64,000 bases of DNA from Mytilus galloprovincialis (lineage: Eukaryota > Mollusca > Bivalvia > Mytilida > Mytilidae): positions 54,878,122 to 54,942,121 of the forward strand of contig NC_134849.1 in NCBI RefSeq assembly GCF_965363235.1, given 5' to 3'. Positions 55,549-64,000 of this stretch are shown one piece after another. How positions within the stretch are numbered: position 1 is the stretch's first letter; each line of letters starts with the position of its first letter. Under the pieces are notes generated by a model. It had not been told where the DNA came from. It did no database searches and worked only from the letters and a program-made list of their open reading frames with translations. Both the position numbers and the translations under genes were made by a program.

Positions 55549-56001
55549 AACACAGAATACACTCTTTCACAAACAATTGAAGGAAGTGTATGGACACCAT
55601 CAGCAAGCCAAGAAGATGTTAATTCCAGAAAGAGAAAGGCCTTGGATTCATTTCTACTAACTTGTGGTGAAAGTCCTGTTAAGAAGACCTTAACAGCTGA
55701 ATGGAGAGTCTGTTCTGAAAGGACAAAATCTGATTACATTATAAAAACCTCAAAGATTTTGAATGAAGTTTTAAATGTTTTGGTGCCAGGACAAGAAACT
55801 GATGTATTGCAGGCAATAATGGAACGTAAAAAACAGAATGAAGAAAGCTTGTTGAATATAATTTCTGCTGTCTATATTGGATGTGAAGACTGGGGTTCAC
55901 AGCGTCAAATCCTATCCATAGTAGCCCACCAGTCCTTAGAATTCAAATTCCAAACATATAGTTATTTATTCTTTGAAAGCTTAGTCTGTTCTCCAAACTG
56001 A
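55549..56001 (+). CDS. Exon E: basic and helical region with WGSQRQILSIVA
   Basis: Acceptor cttttccag precedes 55549; phase 0. Encodes WTPSASQEDVNSRKRKALDS, GESPVKKTLTAEWRV (a possible nuclear signal at RKRK), a helical LNEVLNVLVPGQETDVLQAI, then CEDWGSQRQILSIVA. The frame runs to TGA at 55999-56001 after an aromatic-rich end that does not look like the family. The real protein may end or splice elsewhere near 55935. Confidence 0.6.
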   Translation, partial: NTEYTLSQTIEGSVWTPSASQEDVNSRKRKALDSFLLTCGESPVKKTLTAEWRVCSERTKSDYIIKTSKILNEVLNVLVPGQETDVLQAIMERKKQNEESLLNIISAVYIGCEDWGSQRQILSIVAHQSLEFKFQTYSYLFFESLVCSPN

Positions 56002-57270
56002 CAGACAAAATGCATAAGAACAAATAACAGTTAGCTTAAGTTTATTATAAAGAACTTAATTTTGTTCATCTTCTAATTTACCAACAATATATTTTTTTTT
56101 ATCAATTTCATGCTTTGTTTAAAGAGATACTTCAGTCAAATTCATGTTTACCGATTAGACAGAAATTTCATATTTGATTTGTAAGCATGTAAAACATTTA
56201 CCTAAGTTTTTAATTGTCTAAATTAAACAATTTACCGGAGATTGGCTCTATAATATGTAGCTGGGTTTCGTTTGTGTTTTAGTCTTGACTCCATCTAATA
56301 TGCTATCGGGAAGACGTCCGAAGAACCTCCAGTGGTCATAACAGCGATACAAACATAAATAATGATATTAATATAAAGCAAATTTGTGCAATTGTGTTTT
56401 TCTATGTCTGCTTATTTTCATTTGATATATAAAAATCATTGTTTACTTGTATAAGAATGATTTTTGTTGTGGATCGAATCAGTCATTAAAAATAGTTTAC
56501 ATTTATTTTTTTTCAATGCTGACATTCTTTGCCTTTAAATAACCGAACCTGCATAATACATGCGTTATCCATCTCTAGCTAAAAGGTTAAATTGAATTTC
56601 ATATGAAAACGGATTCAATGATGTCGAATTTTTCACTTGCTAGTGATTAATCATCAACAATGTGTCATTGCTCCATTTGACAAAATTGAACCAGACAGGC
56701 TGCTAAAAGCGAATAATTATTTCCCTATTTCACTTTCAGTAATAATTGAACAAAAGACTTAAGGTTTTATCATATATCTCGTAGCTAGTACCCCTTTAAT
56801 AAATCTATATAATACGTTTAGCATTTATCATTACATAACATCATATATCGTTGACATCACGTGGTAATTCGTACAATTCTCTTTCTAAAGAATATCAGCT
56901 ATAATCTTTTATTTGAAATTGAATATACTACCTATTGAATTTTGCTTTGTATTATCTGTTTAGCTTTCATATGGAAGAAATTAAACTTCAACTTTTAATA
57001 TTCAGTTGATACCCGAGGAAATGATATAAATAAAGATGAATCTCTTTAAACATGTTTAATATTATGCATTGAAAGAAAATATTGCAGTTCATTTTCGTGT
57101 TGAAATAAAAAAAAAAAAGAAATTTGCAAAAATCTATACCGCTTAATGAATAATTAGCTTACAGCGAGACATGCTTATATCAATCGGATTTTAAACAAAA
57201 TGAGAAGAGTTAAATATACGATGTGATCTGCACTAGAATATACTTATTATTAATACAATGTAGATATAGG
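56002..57270. other. AT-rich DNA downstream of the CRQCR gene
   Basis: No gene or repeat family recognised. Confidence 0.6.
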
Positions 57271-57530
57271 AAGATGTGGTATGAGTGCCAATGAGACAAC
57301 TCTCCATCCAAATAACAATTTATAAAAGTAAACCATTGTAGCTCAAGTTACGACCTTCAAAACGGAGCCTTGGCTCACACCGAACAGCAAGCTATAAAGG
57401 GCTCCAAAAATATAAGTGTAAAACCATTCAAACGGGAAAAACCAACGGTCTTATAAAAAAAAAACGAAAAACGAATGAACTACGTGCATAAACAGACGAC
57501 AACTACTGTACATCAGATTCCGGTTTAAAA
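57270..57530. repeat. Dispersed repeat copy ('gccttggctcacaccgaac' family)
   Basis: Second copy of the 54829 repeat, extended on the left by 'gtgccaatgagacaactctc'. The two are not terminal repeats of one element, since a gene exon lies between them. Confidence 0.85.
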
Positions 57531-59260
57531 AGTTATCAAAGGTAACAGGATTATAATTTTGAGGATGTTCATGTTCCAAAACGTTGGAACCAATCAGATT
57601 ATTATTTACTTTATAAGCGTTGGTTTCATTCGTTGGGGGTGTGTCTTATAAATGTATGACGAGTAGCCTCTGTATGAAGCATTGATCTCCTATGTGAAGG
57701 CATAGAAAGTGTACAATGGCGACCCGATGGCGGAAACAGAGAACAACAAAAACTATTTTGTAGGTTAATGCATGTAATACAACCTATCTGTCTGGTATTG
57801 GTAATACTTCTTTTTACATATTCATGTAAAACATACTCTTTTTTGTCAAATAGCATTTAAGATTAAATGAAGTTGCGGTGCATCGAAGGATCCAGCCTCC
57901 GGGGGACCGACTCCTGTCGTCCTGATCGAAAATCGTCAAATTATTTTGATGGCTACCGAAAGAATATTCTTGTCATTATCTGTTTCACTAATAATATCTT
58001 AGAAATTAGGTGACTTACATGATGTCATTATACTCCTTCAAATGTCTTCAAATTTAAATGTCTTCTTATTTAAATTATTCAAAGGCCTTCAAATGCTGAA
58101 CTAAATTTAATGAAATATTATGGGGGAGGGGTATCCAACCAGGTATCGGGATCGTTCGCCCTGATTACATGTTCGCCCTAGGTTCGTTCACACTTCTTCG
58201 CCCTGATACAGGGATCTCCATGGATGAAAATTGAACGATGGAGGAACTTTCACAATCATAAACCGTATCTACGCCGTACAGTGTAGCGCGATCGAAAGTA
58301 TTTCATCCCTCCACATAAGGATAGGTGAACATGCTAATTCATTGCTTATTTGAATATTCATTAAAAATACTATATAGAAGTACATGTATATATATTTTCA
58401 ATATTTGCCGTTTGTAACCCTTCAAAGGCCAAGCCCTCATGCCCCCTCCCTTTACCTAAGTCGAGAATGACCAATAGCTATCACGATGGTCCTCATTTAG
58501 TTTTCTTGCTATTTTTGGTAATTGTTAAAAATCATGTGGAGCTTATTTTTCACGGACACTGTCAAATTCAGAAGTCATGAACCCATTACCGGTATGGCTT
58601 GTTTGCAGTAACGACAAAACGAGTAGTACGGGTAAAAAGGCCAGGTTATGTAAAAGGTTAAAAGATTTGTAAAGCAAATGTTGTCAAATGAAAAGGTTTT
58701 TAATGACTTTATCTAGCAAATCCATGCTATGCAACATGCATCTTTCGAGTCTAAATAGAAACCGGAAACGCGGATGTTTCAATTTGATTGTAAACTACGA
58801 AATGAATTCGGAATTACGATACGATATTTCTTTACAGGAAATATTAAAAGTGTTTACTTTTTAACTTTTAAAGTAATGCTATATTATCGTTACATTACAG
58901 CAGTACTCGAGTTATTTGCGATGAAATAATAATTACTGTTTTATGTCTTATTTTGTACTTCTTAAAAAGGGGGATGCTGATAGCGTAACTAAGTCAAAAT
59001 AAAAGCATGCGATAGTCCGTTCGCCCTGGGTTCGTTCGCCCTATTTTCATGTATGATATGTATATGATACATTAATGAACGAGATATATATATTTTATAT
59101 ATATTAAAATGTATGTATATCCATTAAAGTTAAATACAGAATACTTGCCAATTTTTTATAAATTAAATAAAATTCTTGGCTGCATTGTTACACTTTAATT
59201 TATAATTAAATTCTGAGAAACTTATTTCCTAGTAATGTAATTACATACGGATACAAACTT
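57531..59260. other. Intergenic DNA with repeated 'gttcgccct' words
   Basis: 58150-58200 and 59010-59045 each carry two or three copies of 'gttcgccctgattac/gggttcgttcgccct'. About 57880-57930 is a GC-richer patch ('cctccgggggaccgactcct'). A minus frame at 57626-57856 has no known motif. Confidence 0.5.
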
Positions 59261-59503
59261 CAAAACGAAACTAATTGTAATATTGACCGACTATTTCAAA
59301 TATTTAAATACATGAAAATTAACTATATATGTATTTAATGATACGATAGGTCACTGATTCTCTGAAGATATATACTGTTACAAAAATAGAAGAGTTTGTC
59401 CTAGAGATAATATTGAGATGTTTGGATTGCTTAAGGACTCGTTCTTATTTCAACATCTCTGAAGATTTATGTTGTTACAAGAAAAGGAGTTTTATTTAAA
59501 CAT
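59261..59503. repeat. Long direct repeat, copy 1
   Basis: 'caaaacgaaactaattgtaa' opens both this copy and the one at 60981. Identity is high through 'gttgttacaagaaaaggag'. Separation of the starts is 1720 bp. It could be a terminal repeat of a small LTR-type (TRIM-like) element or plain duplication; no primer-binding site was identified. Confidence 0.8.
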
Positions 59504-60980
59504 TGTATGCACGAAGCCTCCGCTTCACCCACGTAGCTCCTACCTTCGTATTGCCTTGTTTTGCGCTTGGTGATCTCCGACTAATCTTAGTTTAACCCCT
59601 GAGATTAGAATTCATATCTATCAAATATGCTATTTAAATGCATCAGTTCACTAAGTGACTGGGTTGAATTGCACTTGAAGCACCTACATGTAATCAGCCT
59701 TTGTAATTAAACGAGAAAAATACTGGGGTTCCCAAAATTTGGTGAATCAGCTTTCTGTTTCTTGTGTGTCATTCACTTAGATAATATCTAAGTACAAATG
59801 ACCACCTTGCATAACAAAAACGACAAATTTATAGCTGTTTAGATAACAGTTGGTAAAAAAACTCTCTGAAACAATAAAATGTTTCCAAGAGAGAGTTCAG
59901 TAAAAATAAGAATGAACGACAATCTAGCTTCCTGTGTATAATGTCTAACCAAGAATATGCCGTATTGCTAACAAACAAATGGACAATTTTTGTTGTGAAC
60001 TGTATTGAGAGTAAAATATCTATCGCAATTAATGTAGAGCTGATAATGGCTTTGATTTATTGACATTTTTCTCAAATCGATTCATACATTTTTACACAAA
60101 TAATATGTATGTACATGTATCAATCATCTAATCTTACAACTACAGGGCGGTTGTAACAGATATATTTGGGAATTCAATGTGTCGCCGAACATTAAAAACC
60201 AATAAGAATGCAGAGTGTTTGCGCATGACGGTTTCGATGTCATTTCGTTTTTTAATAATTATTTCATTCAGTATACTTTTAAAGCCGGAACTGACTGTTA
60301 ACTGCAACATATATGCATACATTAATCTCTCCAATAGATATTTAATATTTCGCATATTATATATTATTCTCCTCAATAGGGATTAATTATCCAGTCAACT
60401 AAATTACATATTAATCTCTCCAATAGAGTTTAATTATTGTAACAAATACTGCAACACTTATCTCTCCAACAGAGACAGTAATCAGTAATACAGAATCCAC
60501 TTATTCATTATATTGCCTGCTAACTGTTCAATTTGAACTTACTACTAAACGTTAACAGATTAACGTGAGAACCTTAAGATAATGTCTATGAAAAACAGAC
60601 ACATCAAGTCTCGTGATGAAATCACCCATTATTGCATACCAGAAACACAAGAACTTGAAAGAATATTTAACACCTTCTAAACTTAAAAAGAATGTAGTAG
60701 ATTAAGCTATATCACAATATTCGCATATAATATAAAGAAAACAGAAAGATGATTCATTGAGTGTCGTGCCCCAGAATTTTCGTTTATTTTTATCATGTTG
60801 CTGTAAGGCTAGGGTACCTGATGAGGATAGTGCCTAGGTAATATTAAACCTAAACCGAAACACCAGGTGAAATTACATCATCAAATCAATTATTTCTTAC
60901 CAATATCTATGCGTATATATGCGTGAATGATTTTACTATTGAAGTAATAATAAATAGATACTTGCCTACATAGTTTGGTT
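59504..60980. other. Sequence between the two direct repeats
   Basis: No gene. 60318-60475 has four copies of a short 'aatctctccaatagag'-like word. 60812-60860 contains 'cctgatgagg' and 'accgaaacacc', examined as a ribozyme and rejected. Confidence 0.5.
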
Positions 60981-61275
60981 CAAAACGAAACTAATTGTAA
61001 TCTTGACCGACTATTTCAAATATTTAAATACATGAAAATAACCTATATATGTATTTAATGATACGATAGGTAAATGATTCTCTGAAGATATATACTGTTA
61101 CAAAAATAGAAGATTGTGTCCTAGAGATATTATTGAGATGTTTGGATTACTTAAGGACTCGTTCTTATTTCAACATCTCTGAAGATTTATGTTGTTACAA
61201 GAAAAGGAGAATTGTGTCTTAGGAGTTGTATTGAGATATTTGGATTGGTTAAGGACTCGTTTTTATTTAAACATA
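60981..61275. repeat. Long direct repeat, copy 2
   Basis: Longer than copy 1 by an internal near-repeat ('tgtcttaggagttgtattga', 'tggattggttaaggactcgt'), which duplicates the preceding 'tgtcctagagatattattga' segment. Copy 1 can be derived from it by loss of one sub-repeat. Confidence 0.8.
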
Positions 61276-62054
61276 ATAAACAAATGATCTTAAAAGGAAG
61301 GGGAATGTAGCAATCATTTTAAGCTTATTAGATGAAGCTGAGAAGCAGGTATTCAATCCTGACTGTTGCCTTTTCCCATTTCCCACTTTAGTTAATATAT
61401 ATAGAATAACCATAAATTGTCTCGAAATATCAATGTTATTTGTAAAAGGCTTAGAAACAGGTAGAAAGCGAGGCTGTGCCGAGCATTTCTAGCTGTTTCG
61501 AGCCGAGTACAAATAATTTTTATATTTAGAGACAATGTATGGTTATTCTTTATATACTGCAACTCTTATAACTGTTCTAAATGAAGTATTAAGGGTAAAA
61601 ACCATCATTTTTTTATTTTGAGCGGAAGACGTCAAATTTCCGCGAACCTGTATGTTTTTTTTGACGTCATCAATAAAACTCTACGGAAACGCATTGCCAA
61701 CGTCATAAAAAAGGTGATATAGGGTCAGTGACTGTATATCACATATGAATATACGGTCAATGCAATTTGACTGCTCAAATAGCACAGCTGCAGTATATAT
61801 ATAAAAAGTAATATTGATAAAATATTTTATAAAATTTCAATGTCAATGAATGTTATGATTTCTTCAGAAAATTTCAGTAAAAATATGTAAACTTTAAAAA
61901 AAAATGACAATATGTCGATAGTAGTATTTAGTACATATGTAATGCTCAACATAGATGTGTAAGCATTGTGTATTAGTTTAATAAAATATAAGACAATAAC
62001 TTCGAGAGGATAACCGCACTTCAGAATAACAGCCAAAAATAGAGACAAAATGTA
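61276..62054. other. AT-rich DNA with a foldback repeat
   Basis: 61398-61557 is a foldback, listed separately. About 61620-61700 holds three 'gacgtca' words. No gene recognised. Confidence 0.6.
61398..61557. repeat. 160-bp foldback repeat with nested arms
   Basis: The outer arms 'atatagaataaccataaatt' and 'acaatgtatggttattcttt' and the inner arms 'gcttagaaacaggtagaaag' and 'tttctagctgtttcgagc' are inverted copies around a short 'gaggctgtgccgag' loop. Most of the length can form a single stem. Confidence 0.85.
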
Positions 62055-62345
62055 TGTTATGTATGTAACTATGTATGTGCCAGTACCAAGACAGGAGCCT
62101 GTAATTCAGTGGTTGCCGTTTGTTAATGGGTTACATATTTTCTGTTCATTCAACATTTTTTAAACATAAATTAGACTGTTTGTTTTCTCGTTTAAATTGT
62201 TTTACATTTGTAATTTCTGATCCTTTTATAGCTGAATATACGGTATGGGCATGCTCATTGTTGAAAGCCATACAATGACCTATAGTTGTTAATTTCTATG
62301 TCTCATGTGGAAGGTGTCTCATTTATGGCAATCATAACACATCTT
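62055..62345. repeat. Dispersed repeat, fuller copy
   Basis: It contains 'tatgtgccagtaccaagaca', 'ggagcctgtaattcagtggt', 'gttgttaatttctatgtctc' and 'catttatggcaatcataac'. Same family as 42010-42390. Confidence 0.8.
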
Positions 62346-62379
62346 TTTTTATATATACACCATAGGGAGAAGTGGAGGG

Positions 62380-62645
62380 TCGTGTCATATTTTTTTAAAC
62401 TCTATTTTCCAAATCAGGAACCTGATGTTAGTTGGTTGGTTGTCGTTTGTTGATGTGGTTTAGTAGTGATTCTGTTTTTTTTATAATTAGGTTTCCAAGT
62501 TTGAATGTCTTTATAGCTTGCTGTTCAGTGTTAACCAGGTCTCCGTGTCGAAACCTTTACCTTTAATCTGTAATTGTTTACTTTTAAAAATTGTGACTTT
62601 GATGGAGAGTTGTCTCATTGGCACTCATAGCATATCTTCTTACAC
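62380..62645. repeat. Dispersed repeat, diverged tandem neighbour
   Basis: 'aatcaggaacctgatgttag', 'gttgtcgtttgttgatgtgg' and 'ggagagttgtctcattggca' place it in or near the same family as the previous copy, in the same orientation. Confidence 0.7.
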
Positions 62646-64000
62646 CTATCTATATCTATTTATTTCTTTTAAAAATATGTGTGTGTGACAACTGCTTAGG
62701 AGGTATTTCCCTGCCTTGCCAAGTAAACATTTTCCTCATTTTTTTTACATCCAATAACAAAGGGAAATACATCCAAATCATCAAAATTACGGGTTAACTC
62801 GGCCCAGGATCAACTCAAACCACGACAAGACAAAACAGCACACTCAAAATCATGTCACAAAAAACAAAATGAAAATATAAACTAATTTGGAAACACCGAC
62901 TTACCTACCCTAATTGTTTTTAAAGCATGTAACCTTAACAGACATAGATATTTTTTTGGCCTAATAATAAAAAAATGTTTTTTTAAAAATTATTTACAAA
63001 CTAAAAAAAAAAAAAACTTTTTGTCACCTGTCATGCTTGCGTAAAACATATATGATATTAAAGTTGGGTCTAAAAAAACACACATTGGCGGCAATGGCCT
63101 TGTTTATACAGGAGGTACATGTAAATAAATACAACCATTAAACCATTCTAATGTATCGAGAATTGGTACTTACAGAACATTAGTTATTTCTAGACTATTT
63201 TGCAGAATAACAAACCTAAAGATGTTTGAACTAACAGTTTGTGAAGTTAGCGGTCAGTGTAACAAGTTGTCAAGTTGTATTTTGCCAATGTATGAAGAAT
63301 TTTTTTAATCTGGACTAGAAGGCTAAGTTCTGGATTCTTTGCAAATTGAAAAATCATATTCAGTTTAATATGTTTAAACATTTTCCACAATTGTTTACTG
63401 CATGTTGTAGCAGATTATTCATCTTGTACTGTGAAAGCTCATTAATTTTTAGCTCTTACCAAATCTAGGTTATTCTCTTTTTTAGTAACACCCCCCCCCC
63501 CCAAAAAAAAAAAAAAATCCTAATTTGTAATAAATTTCCATCGTTTGTTGTTTTTTTAATGTAGTGTTCCCAAGTTTTTGTCAAGTACACAACTCAAGAC
63601 TAAGATTAAAGTTATCCAGTCATGCCAGTGTATGCTTTCGTTTATGCACTGAACAACTTTTTTGTAACTTTAGTTTGGCATATGTGAATGCACGTGCGGA
63701 GCGTGGGACCTTATTACACCTGGGTATATATGAAACCTCCGATGGTTAATAATTAGTAATTACTTTTGTAATAGGTATGACTAGCTATTGACTAGTATTG
63801 TACGCACATCTTCGGTTGGGCCTCGATGTTTTTTTAAAGGGGGAGGGTCCATGTTATGGAGTTGAAAACCCGCAAGACACACTGTTAAAGCACATTTTGC
63901 TGCATTTCAGTTGGCAAGCTAACTTACTTTCACTAAATTACTCATAATCCTGCTAAAAATATTCTATTAATTAAATAAAATTAACTATAGAATTGTTGTG
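62646..64000. other. AT-rich DNA to the window end, no gene seen
   Basis: It contains a C/A homopolymer junction at about 63487-63517 and a 'gggggagggtcc' patch near 63838. The plus frame 63564-63749 has no recognisable motif. Confidence 0.6.

Larger units (their letters stand above)
51084..56001 (+). other. Gene: uncharacterised protein with CRQCR and WGSQRQILSIVA motifs (five exons seen)
   Basis: Exons 51084-51486, 52101-52189, 53646-53735, 54445-54531 and 55549-56001 join in frame with AG/GT borders. Blocks: a Cys/His-rich start with HIICPNHRFHLGKGFRRRK; then VPVGSGFCRQCRVALC across the first junction; two short similar acidic exons; then a Lys-rich basic stretch, a helical region and WGSQRQILSIVA. 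I recall this combination in an expanded, unnamed family of bivalve and cnidarian proteins, possibly tied to transposon-rich loci; that is unverified. No catalytic motif or membrane helix is visible. The true 5' end is not located, and the last exon may run into intron before its stop. Confidence 0.6.

Noticed and set aside
54829..57530. The two 'gccttggctcacaccgaac' repeats as terminal repeats of one element
   Set aside because: A conserved exon with splice sites lies between them, the copies are well diverged, and one has an extra left extension; they are better read as independent dispersed copies.
60805..60875. Hammerhead ribozyme candidate (cctgatgagg ... ccgaaacacc)
   Set aside because: The two core strings are present in order, but stem II cannot pair beyond two bases and no matching stem I partner with a cleavage site follows. 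Likely chance.

Overview
The window looks like nuclear DNA of a bivalve mollusc, most likely a marine mussel (Mytilus type). The reasons are AT-rich DNA, split genes with GT/AG introns, a tRNA-headed SINE with a 'gcggcgttaaa(a)cacc' tail, and several dispersed repeats I associate from memory with mussel genomes. The species is an inference; no search was run. There are no bacterial features, CRISPR arrays or true rRNA/tRNA genes.

Host genes. (1) 10985-31524, plus strand: the 3' part of a single-pass receptor. The exons encode Cys-rich, C-type-lectin-like halves, a short stalk, a transmembrane segment and a cytoplasmic tail with seven YxxL/I motifs (ITAM-like pairs). The 76-nt membrane exon is present twice in identical form inside a tandem duplication, and remains of a further tail repeat lie beyond the stop codon. 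(2) 51084-56001, plus strand: five exons of an uncharacterised protein with CRQCR and WGSQRQILSIVA motifs and a duplicated small exon. (3) 45309-45856, plus strand: a decayed tail exon of another tyrosine-motif receptor. (4) 38325-39845, plus strand: a degenerate copy of a repetitive CXC-domain protein.

Mobile DNA dominates. 160-2460 is a Penelope-like element (RT plus GIY-YIG, one frameshift). 5381-7956 is a composite repeat with 501-bp tandem units, split by a second repeat with 189-bp tandem units. 12061-18131 is a 6.07-kb element with TA duplication, CAGTG termini and long palindromic subterminal arrays, with a 2.1-kb TTA-flanked element inside it. 19805-24536 is a 4.73-kb Polinton/Maverick derivative with about 480-bp terminal inverted repeats, a perfect 6-bp target duplication, and broken structural, ATPase and protease genes. 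32670 to about 36500, minus strand, is a Ty3/gypsy relic with integrase upstream of reverse transcriptase (Gmr1-like order). 37055-37300 is a tRNA-derived SINE. 37530-44901 may be a 7.4-kb inverted-repeat element carrying the CXC pseudogene.

Layout. The two large DNA elements sit in two successive introns of the lectin-like receptor. The gene therefore spans at least 20 kb with only about 1.2 kb of coding exon visible. The rest is AT-rich intergenic or intronic DNA with foldback hairpins, short tandem duplications and scattered repeat fragments.
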